This document shows positions 8,018 to 16,600 of a stretch of DNA of 64,000 nucleotides, one piece after another; position 1 is the first letter of the stretch; each line of letters opens with the position of its first letter. The notes beneath the pieces were generated by a model that was given only the letters and a program-made list of their open reading frames with translations, did no database searches and was not told where the DNA came from. A program made the position numbers and the translations under genes. The stretch lies in NCBI GenBank assembly GCA_001913845.2, contig MKGP02000064.1, positions 1 to 64,000 of the forward strand. Reading direction: 5' to 3'. This DNA is from Limnothrix sp. CACIAM 69d. Lineage in GTDB: Bacteria > Cyanobacteriota > Cyanobacteriia > CACIAM-69d.

Positions 8018-9157
8018 ATGACCATCAATCCCAGTGCCAAGGCCCCGAAGGTGGGCGGCCAACTCAGTTTTTTTGAACGCTATCTGACCGTTTGGGTGCT
8101 GGTTTGCATCGGGGTCGGCATTCTGTTGGGGCGGTTGTTTCCCGATGTGGCGATCGCCCTGGATGCCTGGACGGTGCATCAGGTGTCAATCCCGATCGCG
8201 GTCTGCCTGTTTTTCATGATGTATCCCATCATGGTGAAAATCGATTTCACCCAAGCCAAACGGGCCATGCGATCGCCCAAGCCGGTATTGCTGACTTTGG
8301 TGGTGAATTGGGGGATCAAGCCCTTCACAATGATTGCGATCGCCCAGCTATTTCTAGGCCATTGGTTCCGCCCACTGATCCAAGGTTCTGAGCTATTACG
8401 CGGTGAATCCATTGCTCTCGCAGATTCCTACATTGCCGGGGCGATTCTGTTAGGCATTGCGCCCTGCACGGCCATGGTCTTGATGTGGGGCTACCTTTGC
8501 TATGGCAATCAGGGCCACACCCTGGTGATGGTGGCGGTGAATTCGCTGACCATGCTGCTGCTCTATGCGCCTTTGGGGCGGTGGCTTTTGGCGGCCAATG
8601 CTTTGGCGGTTCCTTGGGCTACGATCGCCCTATCGGTGTTGATCTATGTGGGCTTGCCCTTGGCCGCAGGCATCTATACGCGCCACTGGATTTTTAGATA
8701 CAAGGGAGCCGATTGGTTTGAGCAAAAATTTTTGCACTACCTCAGCCCGATCGCCACTTCAGCATTGTTATTAACCCTGATTTTGCTCTTTGCCTTTAAG
8801 GGAGAGCTAATCGTTAACAATCCGCTGCATATTTTCCTAATTGCCGTGCCGTTACTGATTCAAACCCTGGCGATTTTTGGGATCACCTATGCCTTAGCGA
8901 AACCCTTGAAATTGGTCTATGAAGATGCGGCTCCGGCGGCTTTAATTGGCGCGAGCAATCATTTTGAAGTGGCGATCGCCACGGCGGTGATGTTGTTTGG
9001 GTTGAATTCGGGGGCAGCCCTGGCGACGGTGGTGGGCGTGTTGATCGAAGTGCCGGTGATGTTGTTGCTGGTGGAATGCTGTCGGCGCACGGCCCACTGG
9101 TTCCCCCGATCGCCCGAAAAGGCCACCTTGCTCGATCCCCGTTGTGCGCGTCTTTAA
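8018..9157 (+). CDS. acr3: Arsenite efflux permease, ACR3 family
   Basis: A membrane protein of 379 residues from the ATG at 8018; frame-consistent ATGs at 7949 and 7991 would give unusually long N-termini. The sequence has ten hydrophobic segments. The N-terminal start [21 protein letters not shown] and the GIAPCTAMV motif with the conserved cysteine are ACR3 hallmarks. It exports arsenite from the cytoplasm, driven by the proton gradient. It follows arsR and the candidate operator and precedes arsC. In Synechocystis the equivalent genes lie with arsH, which is absent here. Confidence 0.93.
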   Translation: MTINPSAKAPKVGGQLSFFERYLTVWVLVCIGVGILLGRLFPDVAIALDAWTVHQVSIPIAVCLFFMMYPIMVKIDFTQAKRAMRSPKPVLLTLVVNWGIKPFTMIAIAQLFLGHWFRPLIQGSELLRGESIALADSYIAGAILLGIAPCTAMVLMWGYLCYGNQGHTLVMVAVNSLTMLLLYAPLGRWLLAANALAVPWATIALSVLIYVGLPLAAGIYTRHWIFRYKGADWFEQKFLHYLSPIATSALLLTLILLFAFKGELIVNNPLHIFLIAVPLLIQTLAIFGITYALAKPLKLVYEDAAPAALIGASNHFEVAIATAVMLFGLNSGAALATVVGVLIEVPVMLLLVECCRRTAHWFPRSPEKATLLDPRCARL

Positions 9158-9216
9158 GTTGTGTGTGTCTTTGAGTTGTTGAGATTGATGCGTTTTGAGA
9201 TTGGGAGGGCAATGGA

Positions 9217-9633
9217 ATGAAATCGGTGATGTTTGTTTGTCGGCGCAATTCTTGTCGATCGCAGATGGCGGAAGGCTGGGCGAAAACCCTGGGGGCGGGC
9301 AAAATTCGGGTGGTGAGTTCCGGTCTCGAAGCCAGCCGGGTGCATCCCACGGCGATCGCGGTGATGGCGGAAGCGGGAATTGAGATCAGCGACCAAACCT
9401 CCAACGCCCTGGCTGAATTTGCCCCCGAAGACTTCGACGGCGTGATTTCCCTCTGTGGCTGTGGGGTGAATTTGCCGGAAGCCTGGGTGCTGCGGGAACT
9501 ATTTGAGGATTGGCAACTGGACGATCCCGATGGCCAACCGATCGAGGTGTTTCGGCGGGTGCGCGACGAAATTCGCGATCGCGTCACGGCCTTGATCGAT
9601 CAGATCAGCCAAATTAGCCAAGTCAGTCCTTAA
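9217..9633 (+). CDS. arsC: Arsenate reductase, low-molecular-weight phosphatase type
   Basis: A 138-residue enzyme reducing arsenate to arsenite, which Acr3 then exports. The phosphate-binding loop CRRNSCR (Cys8 to Arg14, CX5R) and the redox pair Cys80/Cys82 in SLCGCGVNLP are at the same positions as in Synechocystis ArsC, a glutathione/glutaredoxin-dependent enzyme in this fold. The C-terminal part (LFEDWQLDDPDGQ, EVFRRVRDEI) also matches that type. It starts 59 bases after acr3, the last gene of the ars set. Confidence 0.93.
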   Translation: MKSVMFVCRRNSCRSQMAEGWAKTLGAGKIRVVSSGLEASRVHPTAIAVMAEAGIEISDQTSNALAEFAPEDFDGVISLCGCGVNLPEAWVLRELFEDWQLDDPDGQPIEVFRRVRDEIRDRVTALIDQISQISQVSP

Positions 9634-10682
9634 TTCAGTGGCACCAAGGCTTCAACCGCCGCCACCAAGCGCGATCGCACCGTGGGTAAGTTGGCGGCCG
9701 GATCCGTGAGCGCAATGACCGATCGGGCCGTTCCCAGCAGCATGGCGTTGAAGCCGCCCGCATCACCAGAGCCGCGAAAATCCGTGCGCAGCGCCACGAT
9801 CGGCAACTGACGCGCAAACGCATAGCCACATTCCCAACAGGTTCCCGAGTCCGCATCGGCCCCGTCCAACACGGCAATCACGGCATTAGCCTGATCCAGC
9901 CCCGATCGACAGCATTCAAAAATCGCCTGCGGATCACTGAGTCCCGCACATTCCACCTGGGGCAAAAAGACGGGATAGCCCAAGGTTTGCAGTTCCTCGG
10001 CGAGGGTTTGGTTCAGCCAGCGCTCTCCTAAGGAAAACAGTGGCCCAGCCCAATAAAGCCGCAAGGGGCGATCGGCCCTTGGGGCGGCCAAATGGGCGCG
10101 GCCGGTTTGCAAAATGGCGTGAAACGGCTCCATGAGGGTTGGTGGCATGGGCCCCAGGGCGGTCACCACCTGTTCAGCCCAGTCGAAATAGGCCTGGCGA
10201 CGGGCGATCGACCAGCGCTCCGGCGGCGACTGATCCACATCCCGCAAGTTGCAAATTTTGTCCGCCAGTTTCACCAGCTTGGCCCGATCGCTCAAGGTGG
10301 GTGCATGGTCAATTTGCAACTGCTTTCGCTCGGCCTGGGGCAATCGCTTATCGTCCGTCACCTCTTGCACCAGGGCGGCAATGTCGGGGCCGAAGTGGGC
10401 GACCAATTCGGCGGCGGTGGTGTCTGTGTCCTCGATCGTGTCATGGAGCAGGGCTGCCGCCAACACTTGAGGGTCTGTGATTTGGGCCTCATGCACCAGC
10501 ACCCGCAACAGGGCGATCGGGTGGTTGATATAGGGCGATCGCTCTCGATCCTTGCGCCGTTGGTGGCGATGCTTTGCGGCCGCAAAGGCCAAGGCCCGCG
10601 CTAACAAATCCAGTTGGGGCCAACCGTTGGGGAAATCGATCGGGCGATGGCTTTCCGATTCAGTGATCGGCTGAGGATCCAT
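9630..10682 (-). CDS. Fusion of MESH1/SpoT-like HD hydrolase and nucleoside 2-deoxyribosyltransferase-like domain
   Basis: A 350-residue two-domain protein. Residues about 25-195 match metazoan MESH1, a small (p)ppGpp/NADPH hydrolase. The HD metal and catalytic set falls at the same spacing: His54 in YINHP, His80-Asp81 in LLHDTIEDT, Glu84/Asp85, Asp141 and Asn145 in DKICNLRD. Residues about 207-350 resemble the NDT superfamily (LYWAGPLFSLGERWLNQ, VLDGADADSGTCWECGYAFA), with Glu284 as likely nucleophile. The usual MESH1 has no second domain. The 3-prime end overlaps the arsC stop by a few bases on the opposite strand. The substrate of either domain here is inferred from family only; linked hydrolysis and salvage of a nucleotide signal is a hypothesis. 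Confidence 0.88.
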   Translation of the reverse strand: MDPQPITESESHRPIDFPNGWPQLDLLARALAFAAAKHRHQRRKDRERSPYINHPIALLRVLVHEAQITDPQVLAAALLHDTIEDTDTTAAELVAHFGPDIAALVQEVTDDKRLPQAERKQLQIDHAPTLSDRAKLVKLADKICNLRDVDQSPPERWSIARRQAYFDWAEQVVTALGPMPPTLMEPFHAILQTGRAHLAAPRADRPLRLYWAGPLFSLGERWLNQTLAEELQTLGYPVFLPQVECAGLSDPQAIFECCRSGLDQANAVIAVLDGADADSGTCWECGYAFARQLPIVALRTDFRGSGDAGGFNAMLLGTARSVIALTDPAANLPTVRSRLVAAVEALVPLN

Positions 10683-10706
10683 AGAACTAAGGACAAAAAA
10701 CAGCGG

Positions 10707-11423
10707 TTAAACAGTGGGTGCAGCCGAAAGCGGGAGCGCCTCATCCCCCAAGCGCGATCGCAACAGTTGCCAAAGCCGTCGATCGGTGAAGTTTTCAATC
10801 ACCAACGAGGCCCCGGCTTGGGTCAGTTCCTCTGGCGCGTGGGTGGTGCTCAGGCCCACGGTGAAAATCCCTGCCGCCACCGCCGATCGCACCCCGGGAG
10901 GTGAATCCTCAAAGGCGATCGCCCCACTGGCCAGCAGGTTCAGCCGTTCCAGCCCCAACCGGTAGGGCGCGGGATCCGGTTTGCCGGGGGGTGCTTCTTC
11001 CGCCAGCACCACCGTTGCGAACCGTTCCCGCAGCCCCAAGGCCGTCAGCATGTGGATCGCGTTGTCCTTGGGCGCATTGGTCACCACCGCCATCGGCAGA
11101 TTGCAAGGTTCCAGGGCTTTCAGCAGCAAGGGCAACCCCAGCACTGGTTCCAGGTCGGGGGCCAACTGCCGAAACAGGGCTTCCTTGCGATCGCTCAGGG
11201 CTGCGCCCTCGGCCACGGAATAGCTGGGCAACAAATCCACCACAATTTGGGCGTTGGTGCGGCCGCTGATGATCTGTTCATAAATCGTGGGCGTAAGGTC
11301 ATAGCCCACTTCCGCCAAAACCAGTTCCCAGGCTCGGTAATGCAAGGGATTGGTTTCAGTTAAAGTGCCATCCAAATCGAATAGCAAGCCGAAGGAATTG
11401 GGCAACGAATCAGCGGACAACAT
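10707..11423 (-). CDS. HAD-superfamily sugar/glycerol phosphatase or phosphomutase-like
   Basis: A HAD hydrolase with a helical cap. Motif I is LLFDLDGTLTET (nucleophile Asp), motif II is VVTNAP, and motifs III/IV are GKPDPAPYRLGLERL and AFEDSPPGVRSA. The FEDSPPGV ending is typical of beta-phosphoglucomutase-like phosphatases. The ATG at 11423 is preferred over a start 15 codons earlier because the fold begins just after it. The gene is followed, 24 bases on, by the MESH1-NDT fusion on the same strand, so the two may share a transcript. The substrate is not determinable. Confidence 0.85.
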   Translation of the reverse strand: MLSADSLPNSFGLLFDLDGTLTETNPLHYRAWELVLAEVGYDLTPTIYEQIISGRTNAQIVVDLLPSYSVAEGAALSDRKEALFRQLAPDLEPVLGLPLLLKALEPCNLPMAVVTNAPKDNAIHMLTALGLRERFATVVLAEEAPPGKPDPAPYRLGLERLNLLASGAIAFEDSPPGVRSAVAAGIFTVGLSTTHAPEELTQAGASLVIENFTDRRLWQLLRSRLGDEALPLSAAPTV

Positions 11424-11495
11424 GGCAAAGGCGAGGGGCGAAGGGGAAGGGCGTATGATTCCAGCCAATGAATTTCAGTCAATTAGCTCAAGCCA

Positions 11496-11640
11496 GGTCA
11501 TGCAAATTGATTTACTCAAGCCAAGTCATTCCAGCCCAGTAATTTCAATTAATTCAAGTTGGCTTACTCAAGTTGGCTTACTCAAGCCAAGTCATTTCAA
11601 CCAATTAATTCAATCAATCAATTCAAGCCAATTTATCCAC
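11496..11640. repeat. Degenerate short repeats rich in TCAAGCCAA/TTGGCTTA
   Basis: Between the HAD and SUI1 genes the sequence is built from related words. CAAGTTGGCTTACT occurs twice in tandem at 11555-11582 (14-bp period). TTACTCAAGCCAAGTCATT occurs twice, near 11511 and 11578. Runs of AATTCAA/CAATCAATCAA follow. It is AT-rich, unlike its surroundings, and codes for nothing recognisable. Confidence 0.75.
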
Positions 11641-11992
11641 CACTGCGTTTGGCTTTATAGCCCTGTTCCACCAGTAACACCACCAGCCGATCGGCATAAT
11701 CCCCCTGAATCTCAAGGTTGTTGTCCTTGACTGTGCCGCCGGTTCCGCAGCGATTTTTCAGGGTTTTTAGCAGGGCTTGTAACGTCTCGGGCTTGTGCTG
11801 AAAACCGCTGATGACCGTGACGGTTTTGCCGCCGCGGCCTTTACGGGACAGTTGCACTTTCAGGTTTTGTTGATTAGGCGGCAGGTCAGGAACCGCCCGG
11901 GCGATCGCGTCTGGATTCACCGCATCGCCAAATTCCGAATAGACCACACGGCGATCGGGGCGATCGTCAGCAGCACGGCGGGGACTCGGCAT
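11633..11992 (-). CDS. yciH: SUI1/eIF1-like translation factor (YciH)
   Basis: A 119-residue protein of the SUI1 family, homologous to eukaryotic eIF1. The domain covers about residues 35-119, with the signature KVQLSRKGRGGKTVTVISGF and TLKNRCGTGGTVKDNNLEIQGDY. In bacteria the protein binds the 30S subunit and may influence initiation fidelity. The N-terminus carries a short Arg/Asp-rich extension. The ATG at 11992 is preferred to the TTG three codons upstream. It stands alone, divergent from the next gene. Confidence 0.93.
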   Translation of the reverse strand: MPSPRRAADDRPDRRVVYSEFGDAVNPDAIARAVPDLPPNQQNLKVQLSRKGRGGKTVTVISGFQHKPETLQALLKTLKNRCGTGGTVKDNNLEIQGDYADRLVVLLVEQGYKAKRSGG

Positions 11993-12149
11993 TGGTAGCA
12001 ACCATTCCTTTGCAGTTGGGATTCGTACATTATGATGAAACGACGTTAATCCATGCGGGTTTCATGGCCCTGAGTCGGGGTTTAGCGCCATTGCCCCGCC
12101 GCCGGCCCTGGCCCGCAGGTCGATCGCCCGTTTCGCCCGGAGGAGTTGC

Positions 12150-12593
12150 GTGAACGCCGCCGAACGTGCCCACTCGATCGCCCTAGCCAGCCAAATCGCG
12201 GCTGCGGTGAATTTGTTTCGCATCGCTTTTCCCGATGTGCGCGTGGATCTGAAACCTTGGCTCAATGATGCAGAAACCCGCGCCACCGTTGATCCAGACT
12301 CGATCGACATTGGGTTTCACTTTCCGGGCTACAGCCGCGCCTGTGCCTGTCGCAGTTTGCTGGTGCAAGTGCGCTTTTTTGCGGATCCGGTGGAAGACAC
12401 CCAACGGGCGATCGGTGTGGAAGTGGCGGGCTACGACCATCGAGGGCAACAGTGGCGCTTCTCCACGATCGAGGCCTGGCAGTTCGAGGGCGACAGCCAA
12501 CCCCGCGCCGAACCGGCCGATCGAATTAAGCATTACTGCCGCGAGGTGATGGAACTGTTCAACGGGCGATCGAGCAGCGATTCGGCTGCCTAA
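12150..12593 (+). CDS. Conserved hypothetical protein
   Basis: A soluble protein of 147 residues starting with GTG; an AGGAG Shine-Dalgarno at 12141-12145 fixes that start. I do not recognise a named domain. It contains a Cys pair (RACACRS, about residues 62-68), an alpha-helical N-terminus and an acidic centre, with no signal peptide or membrane segment. It stands alone between the divergent yciH and a convergent gene. It looks like a lineage-conserved cyanobacterial protein, but I cannot assign a role. Confidence 0.7.
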   Translation: MNAAERAHSIALASQIAAAVNLFRIAFPDVRVDLKPWLNDAETRATVDPDSIDIGFHFPGYSRACACRSLLVQVRFFADPVEDTQRAIGVEVAGYDHRGQQWRFSTIEAWQFEGDSQPRAEPADRIKHYCREVMELFNGRSSSDSAA

Positions 12594-12598
12594 GGATT

Positions 12599-12623
12599 GC
12601 GCGATCGTATTGCTCGATCGCGC
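12599..12623. terminator. HIP1-containing hairpin after the 12150 gene
   Basis: GCGCGATCG (12599-12607) and CGATCGCGC (12615-12623) form a 9-bp perfect stem with a 7-base loop, 6 bases after the stop codon. No U-run follows, so it may be a weak or processing-type terminator, or a chance pairing of two HIP1-like sites. Confidence 0.4.
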
Positions 12624-12682
12624 CCACTCAGGTGCAGCCAGTCGAACCGGGAGATGCGAGTCAATTACGAGCGTAAATTACC

Positions 12683-13345
12683 TTACTCCTGTCCCCAACC
12701 ATTAGGATTCAGGGTGTTATAGCCACTGATCAGTTTCCTTTGCCCCTTCAACTGATAATAATCATCTTCGTAGATTGAGAACATACAAAGGTCGATCGGG
12801 GTCACTTCCGAAGCATTAATCGACCCGATCGCCCCGCTGGCTTCCAGGGCCGCCGCCGCCAATTCTGAACAGAAGAACCGTGAAAAATCTTCCGCATTAC
12901 GGGTTAATTTCCCGGGAATAGGTAAATTGCTGGGCAAATCAAAGGCGGAGCGAATTGCCTGGGCAATGTCATAGGAACGGTGCTCATGATGGAGCAGAAA
13001 ATTATAAAAAGCTCGCAAATCCATGCGATCGCGCACGTCCTGTCTGAGGGGCAACCACCACATATCCCCTGGATAAAACTTCACCCGATCGCTCAACCGA
13101 TTGGCAATGACCCCGGCTCTCGTGCCGCTGGCCACGGTGGACTCCATCACCTGATTAAAGAATCCCTCTTGGGCCTCTCCATAGATAAAGAGTTTGGTTT
13201 GAAAAACGATGCCAATGTGGGTGATGTTCGATCGTGTGGCCATCTTAATCAGTGATGAGAATCCCACATTGCTCGAAAACGCAACAATATCGCCGGGATT
13301 CATGGCTTTCCGAACTGATTCGTAGGGGGCAGATTTCCAGGGCAT
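12683..13345 (-). CDS. Permuted papain-fold (NlpC/P60-YiiX-like) protein
   Basis: A protein of 220 residues. It has the layout of circularly permuted papain-like enzymes of the YiiX/LRAT group: PGDIVAFSSNVGFSSLIKMAT, then the catalytic-type His in ITHIGIVF, and far downstream the Cys in FFCSELAAAALEASG. Such proteins act on acyl or amide bonds of lipids or peptides. The ATG at 13345 has a good GGAG site 7 bases upstream, which is why the longer frame was not used. There is no signal peptide, so it is probably cytosolic. It stands alone; substrate unknown. Confidence 0.7.
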   Translation of the reverse strand: MPWKSAPYESVRKAMNPGDIVAFSSNVGFSSLIKMATRSNITHIGIVFQTKLFIYGEAQEGFFNQVMESTVASGTRAGVIANRLSDRVKFYPGDMWWLPLRQDVRDRMDLRAFYNFLLHHEHRSYDIAQAIRSAFDLPSNLPIPGKLTRNAEDFSRFFCSELAAAALEASGAIGSINASEVTPIDLCMFSIYEDDYYQLKGQRKLISGYNTLNPNGWGQE

Positions 13346-13642
13346 GAAACTTCTCCAAAGTCTTTGCTGAGATTGAATGGAATAGATAGATGAGAAAATT
13401 AGACAGTCAGGAGCCGCCAAAAAAAGGCTAAGGATGTGTTCTCATATAGCCTATGATGTGCATCCCATTGTTGGCGAATCCCTGAGCAAATCATCGGTAG
13501 CGTAGTCAGTAGCTCAATCGGTAGCTTCGTCAGTGGCCCAGACAAAAGCCCAAACAAGTTTTGAATGCATCATCTCGGGCGATCGCATCTTTAGACATCA
13601 TCATCGGCCCACGTCCTGGGCACAGTCGTTCCTTAACCCCCT

Positions 13643-14941
13643 ATGGCAGCCTGCTACGAACAACACGATTGGATCATTTTGGGCGGAACCGTGGCCGGAC
13701 GGCTGGCGGCGCAGCAGGCGACCCGATCGGGGTTGCGGGTGGCGCTGATTGAGCCGTTGGAGCCGGAAACGCGCCCTTGGGCTGAGTTACTGGTGAGTCA
13801 AGGAGCGGCCCTGGCGGCCGGAACGATCGATTGGCGATCGCTGCAACGCCAGGCCCAATGGCACGATCGCCTCTGGGGCGATCAACGGGCTGCCTTAGCG
13901 GCGAGCGGGGTGGACTGCCTGGTGGGCGATGGGTTGCTGATGCGACACCGGAATCAGTGGCGGGTGCAATTGGGCGATCGCCTGTTGGCGGGGCGGCGTT
14001 GCCTGTTGGCGTTGCCGGGCCGATCGACCGTGCCCCTGTGGACAGAGCAGGCCCCCGTAGCAGCCTACACCCCGGACACGATCGCCCAATTGGCTCATCG
14101 GGGGGTGCGGCCCGGCGAGCGTTGGTTAGTCACCGCCGACAGTCCCATGGCGATCGAGCTAGCCCAGGTGCTTCGGGGGTTGGGGGCCCAAGTGACCTTG
14201 GCGGCGGCGGGCGATCGGGTCTTGGGAGGGTTACCGGCGGCCGCGGCCGAATGGTTGCAAGCGGAACTGGAAGCCCAGGCGATCGAGGTGATTTTGCGGG
14301 CTGCTCCCCAACAATGCAAAGTGTTGGAGGGACAAACCTGGATTCAAGTTGGCGATCGGGCCCGGGAAGTGGATTGCTTGCTTACGGATGGCAACTATCA
14401 AGCCCTCTTGCCCAAAGGATTTGAGCAGCTTTGCCCCCGGGCGATCGGGATTGGCGATTGGCCCGCCAATGACCGGTTGCAACTGCCCCTCGCGCCAGAA
14501 CTGTATGGCTGTGGGGCCCTGCTGGGGGGGCACCCGATCGGGGCGATCGCCGCCACCGAAGCCCAACTCATCATCCGCAACAGCCTGCAAAACCCAATCC
14601 AACGCCCCCATTGCATTCGCTATGAACAGCAGCCTTGGGCCGTGCGGGGGCCGCTGCCCTTGGCTGTGGTGGGCGGTGGTGAAGGGCCAGAACTGCGCAG
14701 CACGGCCTTGACCCTAGCGGCTGGCCGTTGCCAAATCCAGCACGATCATCAGGGCCAATTGCAAGGGGCCCTGTTACTCGCGGCGGGGGCGATCGAAGCG
14801 ATCAGCACCGTTGCCGCCCTGATTGCCCGATCGGGAACCATTGCCGACCTGGCCCACCTGCCCGCCACCGAGTCTCCGGCGATCGACCTGCTGCGGCGCA
14901 CCGCTCAACAGGCCTGGATCGCCGATCGCTCCCGCCCGTAA
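13643..14941 (+). CDS. Divergent FAD/NAD(P)-dependent disulfide oxidoreductase-like protein
   Basis: A 432-residue flavoprotein-like protein with two Rossmann segments: DWIILGGTVAGRLAAQQATRS at the N-terminus (a degenerate FAD motif, GGTVAG) and WLVTADSPMAIELAQVLRGLGAQVTL around residues 155-180 (NAD(P) region). The overall layout follows mercuric reductase/dihydrolipoamide dehydrogenase relatives, but the CxxxxC redox pair after the first strand is absent and the C-terminal dimerisation domain is short. It probably does not perform thiol-disulfide exchange. It ends 7 bases from the convergent gcvH stop. Confidence 0.7.
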   Translation: MAACYEQHDWIILGGTVAGRLAAQQATRSGLRVALIEPLEPETRPWAELLVSQGAALAAGTIDWRSLQRQAQWHDRLWGDQRAALAASGVDCLVGDGLLMRHRNQWRVQLGDRLLAGRRCLLALPGRSTVPLWTEQAPVAAYTPDTIAQLAHRGVRPGERWLVTADSPMAIELAQVLRGLGAQVTLAAAGDRVLGGLPAAAAEWLQAELEAQAIEVILRAAPQQCKVLEGQTWIQVGDRAREVDCLLTDGNYQALLPKGFEQLCPRAIGIGDWPANDRLQLPLAPELYGCGALLGGHPIGAIAATEAQLIIRNSLQNPIQRPHCIRYEQQPWAVRGPLPLAVVGGGEGPELRSTALTLAAGRCQIQHDHQGQLQGALLLAAGAIEAISTVAALIARSGTIADLAHLPATESPAIDLLRRTAQQAWIADRSRP

Positions 14942-14947
14942 CGGGGC

Positions 14948-15340
14948 CTACTCCTGCCCAGACACCAAGCTGGCGTAGGTATCCGCAGTCATTGCCCGAT
15001 CCAGTTCTTGCGGATCGGTCATCTGAATTTTCATCAACCAGCCATCCCCGTAGGGATCCTCATTCACCAACTCTGGAGAGCTATCCACCTCGTCATTAAT
15101 TGCCACCACTTCCCCGGACACCATGGCATATAGCTCGCTGACGGCCTTCACGGATTCGATCGATCCCACCGATTCGCCGGCTTCAACCCTTTGTCCCACG
15201 GATGGCAGTTCCACAAACACCACATCGCCCAGTTGCTCGGCCGCAAAATTCGTGACCCCCATGGTGGCTTCATTGCCTTCAACTCGGACATATTCATGGG
15301 AATCGCTATATCTCAAATCATGGGGAAATTGGTTAGCCAT
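14948..15340 (-). CDS. gcvH: Glycine cleavage system H protein
   Basis: The 130-residue lipoyl carrier of the glycine cleavage system, which shuttles the aminomethyl group between the P, T and L proteins and so supports photorespiratory glycine use. The lipoylated Lys sits in SIESVKAVSELYAMVSGEV, and the family patterns GVTNFAAEQLGDVVFVELP and NEDPYGDGWLMKI are present. Length is normal. No gcvP or gcvT lies nearby, which is usual in cyanobacteria, and I see no glycine riboswitch upstream. Confidence 0.96.
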   Translation of the reverse strand: MANQFPHDLRYSDSHEYVRVEGNEATMGVTNFAAEQLGDVVFVELPSVGQRVEAGESVGSIESVKAVSELYAMVSGEVVAINDEVDSSPELVNEDPYGDGWLMKIQMTDPQELDRAMTADTYASLVSGQE

Positions 15341-15479
15341 TGCTTTGCCATTCCTTGGGATCGTTGGAACTAAAGACTAAAAATTGCGAATTGCGACCTT
15401 GATGGGCCATGAGCCACCGGTCACGAACTGAATGATGAATGACTGAATCGCGCGTGAGCGATCATGAATCACCCTTGGC

Positions 15480-15956
15480 CTATTGCACGGGCCCGGCGAT
15501 CGACTGCAACACAGACACCAACTCCGGCGGCCAGCGACGCATCACCCGCCCCGTGACCCGATCGACTGGCACCAAGGTGACACAGGCCGTGGCATAACAT
15601 TCCCCCGTCGCCGCCGATTCCACTTGATAGTCAAACATCAAGCGGACTCCCTCGATCGGCTCCAGGGCCACCTTCACCACCACCGCTTCGCCCATCCGTG
15701 CCGGGCGGTGATATTGAATCCCCAGGTCAACCACCGGCAGCTCGCAGCCCATCTCCACCAGTTGCTCATAGGCCAACCCGCGCGATCGTAAATATTCCAC
15801 CCGCGCCGACTCCATCCAAGACAGATAAGTGCCGTGCCACACCACCCCGGCATAGTCCGTGTGGTGGGGCTGAACCCGCGCCGGGTAAGCAAAACCCTGA
15901 AATTCCGTTGAATCTTGAGCCATCGGAGCTGAGGAGGCAGTTACAGAGGCATTCAT
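15480..15956 (-). CDS. Hotdog-fold acyl-CoA thioesterase (4HBT family)
   Basis: A protein of about 158 residues with the 4-hydroxybenzoyl-CoA thioesterase signature HHTDYAGVVWHGTYLSWMESARVEYL, whose Asp is the usual catalytic residue. A central helix and strands ending MFDYQVESAATGECYATA follow. Cyanobacterial relatives include the DHNA-CoA thioesterase of phylloquinone synthesis, but other acyl-CoA substrates are possible. The start is uncertain: ATG at 15956 is used, ATG at 15923 is equally reasonable, and none has a clear ribosome site. It stands alone. Confidence 0.8.
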   Translation of the reverse strand: MNASVTASSAPMAQDSTEFQGFAYPARVQPHHTDYAGVVWHGTYLSWMESARVEYLRSRGLAYEQLVEMGCELPVVDLGIQYHRPARMGEAVVVKVALEPIEGVRLMFDYQVESAATGECYATACVTLVPVDRVTGRVMRRWPPELVSVLQSIAGPVQ

Positions 15957-16025
15957 AGCGCACATTGCAAAGCACATTGCAAAATTGCAGAAGGATTTAA
16001 TCGGCCAAGGTTCAGGCCGGGCCAA

Positions 16026-16600
16026 TCCCCTTTGGTCGAGCCAGCGATCGCAGGGGGCGATCGAACCGGCGATCGCATTGATTAAACCAGGATGAAACCG
16101 GCGATCATCAGGCGATCATCATGGGGCCCGAAGTCATTCAGAACACAATCCTCTTGTTAGCAAATGAAGCAGACAGCTTTCGGGCCCACCATCCCCATTT
16201 AACACCTCCAGACCCGATCCCGTTGTAATTCTTTAAGGTTTTAATTTTTCCAGCAATTCTTGAAAAATGTAACTATTACAAGGGGTTCTGGCGGCAACTC
16301 AGGAATTCAGTGGTAGGCTTTAAATGAACTGTTGAAGCCTGTTGAATCAGCTCGTCAATGGTCAGCAAGTGGTGTGCCTACTGGGTTTGCGTCACCCCTG
16401 ACCCGGTTGATTCACACAGCAAAGAGACATCCTTAAATAATACCAACCCCTAGCAATACCCATTTCAGGATATTTACTTGATATCCAGTTGGTTAGTCTT
16501 AGGTTGGCGTTAGCGTTTTATCGATTTTCTCTGGATCAAATTTCAACATTGTTCTTGAATAGTTCTTGATCGGTCTAGCAACGCGACTCCTTCAGAAGCC
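16026..16600. other. Gene-free region upstream of the usp gene
   Basis: No coding region is supported in these 575 bases. It holds AT-rich DNA with two small inverted repeats: TGTAACTATTACA at 16268-16280 and GGATAT-N7-ATATCC at 16468-16486. Either could be a regulatory site for the usp gene that starts at 16601. The first resembles an NtcA half-pair but has the wrong spacing. Confidence 0.5.

Noticed and set aside
15341-15479. Glycine riboswitch near gcvH
   Set aside because: No paired aptamer structure or conserved glycine-riboswitch core is visible upstream of gcvH.
16268-16280. NtcA site upstream of the usp gene
   Set aside because: GTA and TAC are separated by 5 bases here, not the required 8.
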